This document shows, one piece after another, positions 1-8,636 of a stretch of DNA of 64,000 nt (position 1 is its first letter; each line of letters starts with the position of its first letter). Both the position numbers and the translations under genes were made by a program. The DNA comes from CAMLQK01 sp035478775. GTDB taxonomy: Bacteria > Patescibacteriota > Saccharimonadia > Saccharimonadales > UBA4665. Location: positions 1-64,000 of the forward strand of contig DATIJG010000023.1 of the NCBI GenBank assembly GCA_035478775.1, written 5' to 3'. Below the pieces are notes generated by a model that saw nothing but the letters and a program-made list of their open reading frames with translations, had not been told where the DNA came from and made no database searches.

Positions 1-1
1 A

Positions 2-79
2 ACTGAAAAAGGTAAAGATTTAATACCTATTTTGCAACTAATGGTTGGCTGGAGCGCCAAGTACGCGCCAGAAAAATAA
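2..79 (+). CDS. HxlR-family transcriptional regulator, C-terminal fragment (cut by window edge)
   Basis: The first 79 bases hold the last 25 codons of a plus-strand gene ending in TAA. The peptide begins TEKGKDLIPIL and continues LMVGWSAKYAPEK. It matches the end of the HxlR winged-helix domain: the beta-wing exit followed by the dimerisation helix. The same stretch appears in the two HxlR paralogues here (for example the residues DKGVDLIPLFIEVILWSSK in the gene at 35648-36100). The start lies outside the window, so partners and promoter cannot be seen. It faces the next gene convergently with a 2-nt gap. Confidence 0.7.
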   Translation, partial: TEKGKDLIPILQLMVGWSAKYAPEK

Positions 80-81
80 AA

Positions 82-1056
82 CTAGGCTGCCTCGCGTTGA
101 AACTTTTCGGCGTAAGCTTGTTCTGCTGCGAAGGCAATGGACTCTTTAGTTTCGAGCGCGCACCACGTTTGCCATGCCGTTGGCTCACCCTCTGGGCTAC
201 TATCTATAATTGCCCTAAAGTAATTGCCAAGGCTTAGCTCTGTCATAATCTGCGATCCATTGCCGTGGTCGCTATCGTCGGTGTATGTCTCTTGGCCAAC
301 GAAACTCACGTGTTGAGGGTTCGCAATGCCCTCGGTTACGATGACGACACGTCGCCTTGCATCTTTACCGATCCAAAAATATCCACCATAGATCGAGTAT
401 TTCCGCACGATGTTGGTAATCATTTCATTTAATAATAATTCTGCGGCAGCAAGATCGTGTGGATCGGTGACACCGTGTTCAATGAGATGGCTGTTGGTAA
501 TAGTGCGAATGTTGTGAAAACGGTCGGTATTTTGGGCGATCTCCGTTTCCGTAGCGCAGTCATTGTCTTCATCATCAAGCGAAAGCGAGGGCCTGATGTG
601 GTCGAAAAGGATCATTTCCTCCAGTGTTGGCGCGTGATGCTGAGGAATGTTTTCCCATGATTGTGAAGAAAGTTTGCCTCGGTTATATGCGATAGCTTCA
701 TCAATGCGTCGTATTTTTTGGGTAAACTCCAACGAGCTCCCCAGAATGGGTAAAAGCTCGCCAAGTGGTACCATTAAGCTAAGCGCGCCGAGTGCAGCGA
801 CCTGCAAATGCAAGTGATCTGCCATAGGTTGGCCCTCCTGGGCTTGCCATTGCACGACGTGGAGAACGCTATCTGTTGGCGCTTTGTTGATGAGTGCTTC
901 GATACCATGGTATTTCACTACATCGGGCAGGCCGTCAGTCTCTAGTATGGAGTCTGCATCTAGATAGTCGACGTGTTTTTCAATAGCTTCTTCAAGCTTG
1001 CCGAATACGTCATATTCAGGTGGTAATTCTTCTGCGGTCATTGTTGCAACTGGCAT
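82..1056 (-). CDS. Hypothetical protein with C-terminal RsbW-like HATPase domain
   Basis: About 324 residues. The C-terminal third shows a GHKL-type ATPase pattern: an N-box-like helix ELLLNEMITNIV, a beta strand VVIVTEG, and a glycine-rich DHGNGSQIMTELS segment resembling the G2 lid of anti-sigma kinases (RsbW/SpoIIAB, HATPase_c_2). The N-terminal ~180 residues are helical and unassigned. A sensor-free regulatory ATPase or anti-sigma factor is the likeliest role, but no sigma factor or STAS partner is adjacent. An upstream GTG at 1065 sits too close to the AAAGGA ribosome site, so the ATG at 1056 is preferred. Cytoplasmic; no membrane segment. Confidence 0.55.
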   Translation of the reverse strand: MPVATMTAEELPPEYDVFGKLEEAIEKHVDYLDADSILETDGLPDVVKYHGIEALINKAPTDSVLHVVQWQAQEGQPMADHLHLQVAALGALSLMVPLGELLPILGSSLEFTQKIRRIDEAIAYNRGKLSSQSWENIPQHHAPTLEEMILFDHIRPSLSLDDEDNDCATETEIAQNTDRFHNIRTITNSHLIEHGVTDPHDLAAAELLLNEMITNIVRKYSIYGGYFWIGKDARRRVVIVTEGIANPQHVSFVGQETYTDDSDHGNGSQIMTELSLGNYFRAIIDSSPEGEPTAWQTWCALETKESIAFAAEQAYAEKFQREAA

Positions 1057-1108
1057 GCTATACACATTCCTTTTGGAGTAGTATGAACTGTAAGAGCATT
1101 TTAATTAT

Positions 1109-1123
1109 GTGTATAGTATACAC
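1109..1123. promoter_or_regulatory. Perfect inverted repeat in front of the RsbW-like gene
   Basis: GTGTATA-G-TATACAC is a perfect 7-bp-arm palindrome. Read on the minus strand it contains TATACT, a plausible -10 for the gene starting at 1056. The sequence ctatacac recurs next to that start codon. This suggests a repressor site overlapping a promoter; the cognate protein is unknown. Confidence 0.4.
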
Positions 1124-1207
1124 CTGCTTACAGAATTGTACAGATATTTTGAACACAACTGGCATAAAAAAACTACGCTTGACAGGTTAACCCGCCTGCA
1201 ACTTAAC

Positions 1208-1401
1208 TATAATGCGCCGCGTTGGTTGGACAAGCGATTTATGTCACAGCTGCAAAGTGCCGGGCGTTACTGCCAGTGGCCATACAAGCTGGATATGCTA
1301 AAACTGTTCCCTGTGCCTGGCCGCCAAAGCAGCGCTTTATTTTAAGGTACGACCATTAAGGCATATGCGGCTAAGTCGGCACAGGGAATGCTCCTTTTTT
1401 T
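1208..1401 (+). ncRNA. Candidate structured RNA upstream of the LCP gene
   Basis: This 1.06-1.48 kb gap holds no convincing gene. A TATAAT (1208-1213) is preceded by GTTAAC at 16 nt. About 95 nt downstream an 11-bp perfect inverted repeat, TTCCCTGTGCC (1307-1317) with GGCACAGGGAA (1378-1388), encloses smaller stems (GCCGC/GCGGC, AAAGC/GCTTT). A run of seven T follows at 1395-1401. This reads as a transcript of about 180 nt ending in a structured terminator-like domain. It resembles no RNA family I can name. A 78-codon reading frame (1109-1345) crosses the region but looks accidental. Confidence 0.3.
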
Positions 1402-1428
1402 GGTGCAAATATCCAGGCTTTAATGGCA

Positions 1429-1437
1429 TGATATAAT
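1429..1437 (+). promoter_or_regulatory. Extended -10 promoter for the LCP gene
   Basis: TGaTATAAT (TG at 1429-1430, hexamer 1432-1437) is a consensus extended -10. No good -35 is seen at 17 nt. The predicted start near 1444 leaves a leader of about 36 nt before the ATG at 1480. Confidence 0.5.
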
Positions 1438-1479
1438 TGCCGTAGCACCCTATAAAAGATAAAGCGAGCACCAAAAACT

Positions 1480-2664
1480 ATGCGACTAAAAAGCCGGAAT
1501 CTGACGAACGCGGAGATGCCCCGCCACCCCGAAAGTATGCTTAACCGCAGTTTGCCGAATATAGCGCATAGCGGCGGGCTTGGCTTTGATGGCAACATGC
1601 CCGAGCAAATTGTTAAAAAGAAGCGTTCCTGGAAAAAGATTTTCAAGCGTACGTTTTTGACATTGTTAACACTGACAATTATTGCGGGTGGCTGGGTCGG
1701 CTGGAAATTCGTTAGCAATAGTGCCAAAATTTTTGGCTGGAATAATTTGTTTGGTTGGTTCCATACAACCAAGCTTGACGGTGAAGACCAGGGGCGGGTA
1801 ACGATTTTGCTCGCGGGCAACTCGGCTGATGACCCCGGGCACGGCGGTGCAAACCTAACCGATTCAATAATGCTGGTGAGCATAAACACCAAAACCAATA
1901 AAGCATTTTTGTTAAGTATTCCGCGCGACTTGTATGTAAATATTCCGAACCATGGTTATGCTAAAATCAATGAAACCTACCAAGACGGCGAGGCGGATAA
2001 TTTTGCCGAAGCTGGCTACGCGAAGGGCGGTATGGGCTTGCTCGAAAAAGTGGTGGCCGAAAACTTTGGCATGACTAGTAATTACTACGCATTGGTGAAT
2101 TACGCTGCGCTGCGTGATGCGGTAAATGCCGTGGGAGGTGTGCAGATCAACGTACAAAGTTCCGACCCGCGGGGCTTATACGACCCCAGCCCCGATTTAG
2201 CCACTCGCCAGCCACTAGTTGATTTGGCTAATGGCGTGCACACTTTGAACGGCCAGCAGGCGCTCGACCTCGCCCGCGCCCGCGGCGATTCTTATGGCGC
2301 ATACGGCTTTCCAAGGGGTGATTTTAACCGTACCGACCACCAGCGGCAGATTATCGTGGCACTTAAAGATAAGGCGAGTAGCGTGGGCACGCTCTCGAAC
2401 CCTATAAAGTTAGGCGAACTATTTGATTCATTCGGCGGAAATATTAAAACTGACCTTAATGTGTCGCAAGTGCGCCGGGCCTACTCGCTTATGAAGAAAA
2501 TCCCGAGCAATGACATAGCATCGGCCGCGCTCAATAACGGCACCGACCGCACGTTGCTTAAAAATTATACGACGCCGTATGGCCAATCGGCGCTTATTCC
2601 GACGGCCGGTGTTGATGACTTTTCGGGTATCCAGGCGTATGTGCAACAGCTTGAAGCGCAGTAG
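1480..2664 (+). CDS. LytR-CpsA-Psr (LCP) family cell-wall glycopolymer ligase
   Basis: A 394-residue type II membrane protein: cytoplasmic Lys/Arg-rich tail, one membrane segment at about residues 58-78, then an extracellular LCP domain. Family landmarks are the strand VTILLAG, TDSIMLVSINTKTNKAFLLS followed by IPRDLYV (the conserved Arg-Asp), KINETY, and the FNRTDHQRQII segment with catalytic-site arginines. LCP proteins move polyprenyl-phosphate-linked polymers onto peptidoglycan or proteins. The length is normal for a single-domain LCP. No polymer biosynthesis genes adjoin it. The ATG at 1480 lacks a clear Shine-Dalgarno; internal ATGs near codons 13 and 20 are alternatives. Confidence 0.9.
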   Translation: MRLKSRNLTNAEMPRHPESMLNRSLPNIAHSGGLGFDGNMPEQIVKKKRSWKKIFKRTFLTLLTLTIIAGGWVGWKFVSNSAKIFGWNNLFGWFHTTKLDGEDQGRVTILLAGNSADDPGHGGANLTDSIMLVSINTKTNKAFLLSIPRDLYVNIPNHGYAKINETYQDGEADNFAEAGYAKGGMGLLEKVVAENFGMTSNYYALVNYAALRDAVNAVGGVQINVQSSDPRGLYDPSPDLATRQPLVDLANGVHTLNGQQALDLARARGDSYGAYGFPRGDFNRTDHQRQIIVALKDKASSVGTLSNPIKLGELFDSFGGNIKTDLNVSQVRRAYSLMKKIPSNDIASAALNNGTDRTLLKNYTTPYGQSALIPTAGVDDFSGIQAYVQQLEAQ

Positions 2665-2707
2665 AAACACGTAGTTTTTTGAGAGTGCGAATAGCTAGAG
2701 GGCTTAT

Positions 2708-3457
2708 TTAGGGCTTGGCGGCGAGTTCGGCTAATAACGCTACAAAGTCACTACAAGCTGGCAGTGTGAATCGTGCATTTGTTTGGCCTGCGCCGATTTT
2801 GATGCTATGCGCGCTTTTTGGCAGTACCTTAAACATGGCCTCATCAGTTATATCGTCACCCGCGCATAAAACGAAATCGCTTGGAAAACTTGCGAGTAAC
2901 TCTGTCGCGGCCGTGCCTTTAGTAATGCCGACCGGCTTGGCTTCTATGACTTTATTACCATCTAAAATCTCAAACTCGTTGTTTTTTGCAGCTTCGCTAA
3001 GTTGGCTTAGCAAAAACCGGCGTTGTTTTTGTGCTGCATCTGCCGAAGTTGCAGCGCGGTAATGCCAAGCTAACCCAGCCGTTTTCGTTTCTATAAAGCT
3101 GCCGTTTATAACTTTGGCGGCTGTATCAAAAAGCTGCCGTACTGCCTGGTGCCATGGCATGTCGTTGGCCACGAGCGAATCCCAGGTGCCATTTTTATTG
3201 TGGCGCAAAACGCCGTGTTCGGCATACATGAGAATAGGTAAATGGCCAAGCCAGGCTTGCAAAGTAGCGTGGTCGCGGCCGCTTATAATGACGACGGTGT
3301 TTTCAGGGATACTACTTAAACTTTTCAGCGTTTGCAGTACTTTTGGTGACGGTTTGGCTTGAGTCGGGTCATCTGCGAAAGGGGCAAGCGTGCCGTCATA
3401 ATCAAATAGCATCAGGCGCTTTTTGGCTTGCTCGTAGGACTGTGTGATATACTGCAT
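2708..3457 (-). CDS. otsB: Trehalose-6-phosphate phosphatase
   Basis: A 249-residue HAD-superfamily enzyme removing phosphate from trehalose-6-phosphate. Motif I is FDYDGTLAP (nucleophile and acid Asp), motif II is IISGR, and the Mg-binding motif IV is AGDDITDEAMF. The cap region and length fit OtsB, and ETKTAGLAWHYR matches the substrate-facing ETK signature of the family. It is divergent from otsA with a 63-bp gap, so the two steps of trehalose synthesis share one control region. The ATG at 3457 lies about 5 nt downstream of the predicted transcription start, so the leader would be very short. Confidence 0.93.
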   Translation of the reverse strand: MQYITQSYEQAKKRLMLFDYDGTLAPFADDPTQAKPSPKVLQTLKSLSSIPENTVVIISGRDHATLQAWLGHLPILMYAEHGVLRHNKNGTWDSLVANDMPWHQAVRQLFDTAAKVINGSFIETKTAGLAWHYRAATSADAAQKQRRFLLSQLSEAAKNNEFEILDGNKVIEAKPVGITKGTAATELLASFPSDFVLCAGDDITDEAMFKVLPKSAHSIKIGAGQTNARFTLPACSDFVALLAELAAKP

Positions 3458-3469
3458 AGGCTTATCGTT

Positions 3470-3497
3470 ATTGTACGGGTATTATGCAGGAATGCAA
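3470..3497 (-). promoter_or_regulatory. otsB promoter
   Basis: On the minus strand TTGCAT (3492-3497) and TACAAT (3470-3475) are separated by 16 nt. The otsA start is 24 nt away on the other strand, so the promoters are back to back. A plus-strand TATTAT (3480-3485) could serve otsA. Confidence 0.55.
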
Positions 3498-3520
3498 TTA
3501 ACAGATTGGACCACCGGTGT

Positions 3521-4879
3521 ATGCAATCGAGAGTTTTTATTGTAGCCAACAGGCTGCCAGTGAGCGCGCATCAGACTTCACATGGGATACAGTTCCAGCC
3601 GAGCCCGGGTGGTTTGGCCTCCGCACTACGTGGGGTAACCCGCAATGCCCAGGCAATGTGGGTCGGCTACGCCGGTGTCGATTTACACTTAAGTGAGGCA
3701 AAAATGCAAGCAAGCGGTTTGCCCAAAAACGCGATTCCGTTGCAGTTGCCCGCGGACGATTATGATGATTTCTATTACAGGGTCGCCAATGGTTCTTTGT
3801 GGCCAGTTTTTCATGGGTTTGCGCCGCGCAAACTATATAGCCACGCCCAGTGGAAGGCATTTCTGCGAGTTACTGAACGTTTTGCCGATAAACTGGCACA
3901 ATTAGTGCACTCCAGTGATATAATCTGGGTGCATGATTATCAGTTATGTATGTTACCAGCGGTGCTACGAAAAAAGGGAATCCAAAATAAAATTGGATTC
4001 TTTTTGCATATACCGTTCCCGAATGTAAAAACGTTACAAATGATTCCGCATTACCGCGACATTTTACAGAGCTTATGCGCGGCTGACGTTACAGGTTTCC
4101 AGACAAAACACGATGTTACGAACTTCCAAGCGGCCCTCAATTTCGCGGCCGTGCCCAAAAGCCATACGGTGCTTAAGGCATTACCAGTCGGGATTGATTA
4201 CGAGACGTATGCTGAGGCCCACAAACAGCCGGCGGTACGCAAGCACGCCACACGCATTTTTAATGCGCACCGAGGCAAGATTGTGGTGTTTTCTATCTCA
4301 CGCCTTGACTATACAAAAGGTATCTTGCAGCAGCTCGATGCTTTTGAGCGAATGCTAAAAGATTCTGATGACCCCGGGCAATTTGTGTACCAGTTAACAG
4401 TCGCGCCATCACGCGAAAATCTTGATGAATACAGCACAATGCGTACTCAAATTGAAAGGCGTGTCACTCAAATAAATACGCGCTGGCAAACTGATGGCTG
4501 GCGGCCGGTGGAATTCGCCTATCGTAATTTCCCATTTGAAGAAGTTACGGCTTGGTACTTACGAGCCGACATTATGTTGGTATCGCCGCTTAAGGACGGC
4601 ATGAACCTCATCGCGAAAGAATATGTGGCAACGCGCCCCGAAAACGACGGAGTGTTGGTGCTGAGTAAGCAAGCCGGCGCAGCCGAACAGTTGCGTACTG
4701 CCCTTTTGTGTGAAGCACACGACGTCGAGAGTATTGTATCGAGCTTGCAGAAGGCGGCCCGCATGACACGTGCCCAAAAAGAACGGGCGATGAGTTCGTT
4801 ACGCAAACATGTTAGCGAGTACAATGCTACGGCATGGGCCGCGAATTTTTTACATCACCTGGATTTTGAAGTGAAATAG
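3521..4879 (+). CDS. otsA: Trehalose-6-phosphate synthase (GT20)
   Basis: About 452 residues; makes trehalose-6-phosphate from UDP-glucose (or another NDP-glucose) and glucose-6-phosphate. It starts QSRVFIVANRLPV, and the following FQPSPGGLASAL carries the G6P/UDP loop. WVHDYQLCMLPAVLR, GFFLHIPFPN, SRLDYTKGI and DGMNLIAKEYVA are all diagnostic of OtsA; the last contains the acceptor/donor acid residues. The length is typical of bacterial enzymes. The start at 3521 is chosen because conserved sequence begins there; the frame is open for 31 codons upstream, into the otsB 5' end. With otsB it completes the OtsBA route, which serves osmotic or desiccation tolerance. Confidence 0.93.
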   Translation: MQSRVFIVANRLPVSAHQTSHGIQFQPSPGGLASALRGVTRNAQAMWVGYAGVDLHLSEAKMQASGLPKNAIPLQLPADDYDDFYYRVANGSLWPVFHGFAPRKLYSHAQWKAFLRVTERFADKLAQLVHSSDIIWVHDYQLCMLPAVLRKKGIQNKIGFFLHIPFPNVKTLQMIPHYRDILQSLCAADVTGFQTKHDVTNFQAALNFAAVPKSHTVLKALPVGIDYETYAEAHKQPAVRKHATRIFNAHRGKIVVFSISRLDYTKGILQQLDAFERMLKDSDDPGQFVYQLTVAPSRENLDEYSTMRTQIERRVTQINTRWQTDGWRPVEFAYRNFPFEEVTAWYLRADIMLVSPLKDGMNLIAKEYVATRPENDGVLVLSKQAGAAEQLRTALLCEAHDVESIVSSLQKAARMTRAQKERAMSSLRKHVSEYNATAWAANFLHHLDFEVK

Positions 4880-4984
4880 ACAACTGTTTGCACAGTGTTC
4901 CGTAAATTATCATTGAAAAGAGAGCAGAAACCGCGCATACTTTTTATGGTTATTATAAATACAACGGAAACAGAAAGGGGTTAC

Positions 4985-5524
4985 ATGGCGACTAATTCTA
5001 AAGCTAAAACGGCAACCAAAGCTGTGAGTGGTAGCGCTTCACTTTGGTGGGTAGTTGGAATCGTGGTGATTGTAATTGTGCTTGGTATGTCGTGCTGGAT
5101 GTGGATGGGCGGTCGAGCGATGGCTCTGTGTAAAACCGAAAACTTAAAGCTCACAGCAGGCCAGCAAAGCGGCGCAGCCGGTACAATTTACCAGCATATG
5201 GTGCTTACTAACACCGGCAAACACAAGTGCCGAATAAGCGGTTTTCCAACGGCATTTTTGTATGGCAGCAATGGGTATGCTTTAGGCAACAGCGCGGCTG
5301 CCCGCACGCAACCGAGCCCGGTTACTGTTGACCTTGCTAATGGGGAGAGTGCGAATACGGTACTAGGCTACCCACAAGCCGGCAATTTTGACCCGGGTGT
5401 CTGTAGCGATAAATCGGTAAGCTTGATGTTGTATCCGCCAAGCGCAACTACTGCTTTGAGCGTGCCATTGCAAGTGGCCTGGTGTCCTGGCTTTTCTGAA
5501 AGCTCAATTCAGCCCGGCAGTTAA
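4985..5524 (+). CDS. DUF4232-type exported/membrane-anchored protein
   Basis: A 179-residue protein with a basic N-terminus, one membrane segment (about residues 16-40, SLWWVVGIVVIVIVLGMSCW) and an extracellular domain. That domain has the DUF4232 pattern: an N-terminal strand ending in a Cys, then LTNTGKHKCRISGFPT and a late VAWCPG. Four or more cysteines suggest disulfides. Domains of this type are common in actinobacterial lipoproteins; their function is unknown. The start at 4985 is fixed by GAAAGGGG five nt upstream; upstream ATG codons lack this. A possible -35 TTGAAA (4913-4918) pairs with CATACT (4936-4941). Confidence 0.7.
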   Translation: MATNSKAKTATKAVSGSASLWWVVGIVVIVIVLGMSCWMWMGGRAMALCKTENLKLTAGQQSGAAGTIYQHMVLTNTGKHKCRISGFPTAFLYGSNGYALGNSAAARTQPSPVTVDLANGESANTVLGYPQAGNFDPGVCSDKSVSLMLYPPSATTALSVPLQVAWCPGFSESSIQPGS

Positions 5525-5566
5525 AGTAGTAGCCTAAAAGGGCGAGTGTCGCATATAATAGGTGAT

Positions 5567-6274
5567 ATGCAACTAAACAATACTCCCCATCCCGAAGAAG
5601 CTCATAAGTCGCACCGCGCGGCGTGGTTGCGCGCAGCTGTTCTCGGCGTTAATGACGGTACTGTTTCGACTTCAAGTTTAATGCTCGGCGTGTTGGCTGC
5701 TTCTGCGTCGCGAAGCACAGTATTGACCGCTGGTTTTGCTGGCCTTGTGGCCGGCGCAATGAGCATGGCAATGGGTGAATATGTTTCGGTAAGTTCGCAG
5801 CGCGATTCCGAACGTGCCGACCTTGACATTGAGCGGCGTTCTTTAGTGGCGAACCCTGATGGCGAACTTGCCGAACTGGCAGCAATTTACGAAGGGCGGG
5901 GCTTGGATGCAAAGCTTGCTAAACAAGTTGCCGTAAAGCTGCACGAACATAATGCCTTGGCAGCTCATGCCCGCGATGAACTTGGTTTTGACCACGAAGA
6001 TTTGGCAAAACCTGTGCAAGCGGCCTTGGCCTCGGCACTATCGTTTTCAGTCGGTGCAATTGTACCGATTATAGCTACTCTCGCAGTGCGCGGCAGTAAA
6101 AACGTGGTACCGATTGTAGCAGCATCACTTATAATGCTGGCAATCTCAGGGGCGGTTGGTGCGTACATTGGCGGCGGGCACAAAGTCCGAGCAGCAGCGC
6201 GTGTATTTGTAGGCGGCGGCGCAGCAATGGCCATCACTTTTGCTATCGGCCACTTGATTGGCACCAGTGTCTAA
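5567..6274 (+). CDS. VIT1/CCC1-family iron/manganese transporter
   Basis: About 235 residues with five predicted membrane segments. Markers are RAAVLGVNDGTVSTSSLMLGV in helix 1 and GAMSMAMGEYVSVSSQRDSERAD in helix 2 plus the cytosolic arm, which includes the Met/Glu metal-binding region of the VIT family. VIT proteins move Fe2+ or Mn2+ out of the cytosol. The soluble region between helices 2 and 3 (residues about 80-135) is acidic and matches the metal-binding domain. TATAAT (5554-5559) ends 7 nt before the ATG at 5567, predicting a leaderless mRNA. An in-frame GTG at 5546 with AAAAGGG upstream is the alternative start. Confidence 0.88.
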   Translation: MQLNNTPHPEEAHKSHRAAWLRAAVLGVNDGTVSTSSLMLGVLAASASRSTVLTAGFAGLVAGAMSMAMGEYVSVSSQRDSERADLDIERRSLVANPDGELAELAAIYEGRGLDAKLAKQVAVKLHEHNALAAHARDELGFDHEDLAKPVQAALASALSFSVGAIVPIIATLAVRGSKNVVPIVAASLIMLAISGAVGAYIGGGHKVRAAARVFVGGGAAMAITFAIGHLIGTSV

Positions 6275-6337
6275 ACACTCACGAGATATTACTTATCGAA
6301 TTTAAACAGCATTGTAAGCGGCCACTTATAGAAAACT

Positions 6338-6367
6338 TTGACAATGCTCATGCTTAAACACTATTAT
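6338..6367 (+). promoter_or_regulatory. Promoter of the tail-fibre-like gene
   Basis: TTGACA (6338-6343) and TATTAT (6362-6367) with an 18-nt spacer. The -10 lies inside a short inverted repeat, CACTAT...ATAGTG. An AGGGGA precedes the start codon by about 11 nt. Confidence 0.6.
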
Positions 6368-6404
6368 ATAGTGAATGGAGTGAAAATAGGGGACTAAGAG
6401 TAAC

Positions 6405-8078
6405 ATGACACAAAGATTACCTGTACCAGGACAAGATAATGGGGACTGGGGCGATATCCTCAACTCTTACTTAGGAGTCGCACATAAGGCGGATGGCACC
6501 TTGCTTGCAAGTGCCGTGCAGAGCGCTGGTACAGAAATGACCGCTAATAAAGGCCAAGCTTCGGGCTACGCTCCCTTAAATGGCAGTAGCTTAGTGCCAA
6601 CGGTTAACCTAGGCGGCGGCTCAGCAACGAGCAGCACTTTTTTACGCGGCGACGGTACGTGGCAAACGCCGAGCGCGACACCTTCAGGCAGCGCTGGCGG
6701 CGATTTAAGCGGCACCTACCCGAACCCTACCGTTGCTAAGGTTAACGGCGTGGCTGTTAGTGGTACTCCGGCAAGCGGCAAGGTGCTGACCGCTACTAGT
6801 AGCAGTGCAGCTTCGTGGAGCGCCCCATCTGTCGATAACCCGTTTGCTACCTTTATGGCGCCATCGGGCAGTGATGATACGGCTGCTATCAATACGGCAA
6901 TTGCCAGCGCCGTCACTGCGGCGCAAACCCGAGGCGACAATTACGCTGAAGTTGTATTTACACCGGGTGTATACCAGATTGGGGCAAACCCCGTAACGAG
7001 CAATTCGGGCAATGCCCAGATATCGCTGCCGGTTATTGCCGAGGCGGTACAAAAAGTGACCTTAGTTTTGCGCGGTACCCGTGACGCAACTGCGCTGTAC
7101 CACTGGAACCAAACGACGCCTCAACTAAGTGGCGCTGTACTTAAGACCACTTATTCGGGCGGCACAACGCCGACTCAATTCAATGAGCCGAGCGTAGTTG
7201 GGGGCCCTACGCCGCACAATGGTTATGGCGGAGGACCTGATTTATATTCCAATATGCTTATTGTTATTGACGGTATTATGATTTCTGCGCCAGAAAACCC
7301 TGAAGTTGCCGGTTTTGACTTCCGCGGAGTTGCTGAAGCCAACGTTATAAATGCAGGCGTGCTTGCCCGCTCGACAGTTACTGGCGCACCAACGGTCCCA
7401 GACGGCAGCTCCGGGCTGTGGGCATGTGCTTTATGGATGCCGCAAACGGGTAATAACGACATCTGTAATATCGGCAACTACTCATGCGAGGGCTTCACAT
7501 ATGGCCTTTGGATTGAAGAGCATACACAGATAACCTCCGCACGGCTCATTAGATGCTACGACGGGCTGGTCGTATCACCTTCGGGCGGCGGGCCACACGC
7601 CAACGTCGTTGACTATATTTCTATAGAAGGCTGCACCAACAGCCTGGTGACATTCGCAAAAGCGAAAATAGACATTGCTTGTATGGATCTCGAATGGGGG
7701 TCAGGGCATATCATCCGCAGCCTGGGTGCTGAACTCGGTGGTACCATTAATATACGCGCTAACGGCGGCGATGCGGTCAGCCTGTTAGCGGCAATGAACG
7801 ATGGGACCACGGGCATACAGTCAAGTGGCTTGCGGGTTATTTGTGCCGACCAAGTCACCGGTGCGGTTACGGCTCCATCTGTGCCTACCAGTACGACCGC
7901 GTTTCAAAACTCTTTTTGGCACGATGCCGCAGTAACCATTTCTGGCGGTACTGTGAGCGCAATTGCTGTTGCCGGAGTAACCACAGGAATCACATCCGGC
8001 ACCGTTATTGTGCCATCTGGTAAAACTATTACGCTGACATATTCTGCCGCACCGTCATGGGTGTGGACATTGCTGTAG
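6405..8078 (+). CDS. Tail-fibre-like / pectate-lyase-fold surface protein
   Basis: A 557-residue protein built like a phage tail fibre or adhesin. The N-terminus RLPVPGQDNGDWGDILNSYL is followed by a repeat of tail-fibre type (TFLRGDGTWQTPSA, then GGDLSGTYPNPTVAKVNGVA). A central region (about residues 150-470) fits a right-handed beta-helix of pectate-lyase type. The C-terminal cap is rich in Ser/Thr/Gly. No signal peptide is evident, which is odd for a surface protein and typical of phage-derived fibres. No other phage structural gene is nearby. Likely roles are attachment or glycan binding; enzymatic activity cannot be claimed. Confidence 0.6.
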   Translation: MTQRLPVPGQDNGDWGDILNSYLGVAHKADGTLLASAVQSAGTEMTANKGQASGYAPLNGSSLVPTVNLGGGSATSSTFLRGDGTWQTPSATPSGSAGGDLSGTYPNPTVAKVNGVAVSGTPASGKVLTATSSSAASWSAPSVDNPFATFMAPSGSDDTAAINTAIASAVTAAQTRGDNYAEVVFTPGVYQIGANPVTSNSGNAQISLPVIAEAVQKVTLVLRGTRDATALYHWNQTTPQLSGAVLKTTYSGGTTPTQFNEPSVVGGPTPHNGYGGGPDLYSNMLIVIDGIMISAPENPEVAGFDFRGVAEANVINAGVLARSTVTGAPTVPDGSSGLWACALWMPQTGNNDICNIGNYSCEGFTYGLWIEEHTQITSARLIRCYDGLVVSPSGGGPHANVVDYISIEGCTNSLVTFAKAKIDIACMDLEWGSGHIIRSLGAELGGTINIRANGGDAVSLLAAMNDGTTGIQSSGLRVICADQVTGAVTAPSVPTSTTAFQNSFWHDAAVTISGGTVSAIAVAGVTTGITSGTVIVPSGKTITLTYSAAPSWVWTLL

Positions 8079-8100
8079 CTTTAGTCTTTCCGCCCGCACC

Positions 8101-8631
8101 TTAGTCACCAAAAGAGGCCAGCCAGCCAAGTGCTTTACCGCCTACACCATGGATAAGGTCATAATACCGGTCGATATGATCAGGGATTGCTTTAACTGCG
8201 CCATTGGAATGCCCTGTAAATATTCCGGAACGTAGCCAAGCGCATGCCTTGCCTTCAGTACCTTTGGTGAGTGGCAGTCGCTGGGCACTTGGTACACGTG
8301 CAGCATAGAAGGCGTTATATGTAGTTGTGCCATCGGTGCACTGTCTGCGGGGGTAGAAAGCTTCCCAAATTATGAATCTGGGATCCAATTCTACGCCTAC
8401 TTCCTCAAACAGTTCACGCAAGGCACAATCGCGCGGCGTTTCACCTGGCTCGGCGCCGCCACCAGGAAATTCCCAGTAATTAGGGAACGAAACGTGGTCA
8501 TCGCGCTGGATCGCAATTAGCTCTAAAGAGGTAAGTTGTCGATTAGGTGCGATGACTGCGATCGAAGCTCCAGCGACAGGAAAAAGCTCGCTCATATTGT
8601 TATTTATGCCCGCGACGCCGTCGTAATACAT
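8101..8631 (-). CDS. NUDIX hydrolase
   Basis: A 176-residue protein with a complete Nudix box: GGGAEPGETPRDCALRELFEEVG (written here only as the family pattern G-x5-E-x7-REL-x-EE-x-G). The preceding WEFPGG is the usual lead-in. Substrate is unknown; mono- or dinucleotides and sugar nucleotides are typical. It starts 5 nt after the hydrolase gene stop, so the two form an operon. The ATG at 8631 is the outer start; conserved sequence begins at MSELFPVAG (ATG 8595), which is equally plausible because neither has a clear ribosome site. Confidence 0.85.
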   Translation of the reverse strand: MYYDGVAGINNNMSELFPVAGASIAVIAPNRQLTSLELIAIQRDDHVSFPNYWEFPGGGAEPGETPRDCALRELFEEVGVELDPRFIIWEAFYPRRQCTDGTTTYNAFYAARVPSAQRLPLTKGTEGKACAWLRSGIFTGHSNGAVKAIPDHIDRYYDLIHGVGGKALGWLASFGD

Positions 8632-8636
8632 GGTCG

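Noticed and set aside
1109..1345. 78-codon frame on the plus strand
   Set aside because: No ribosome site, no protein-like pattern, begins inside a palindrome and overlaps the structured RNA candidate.
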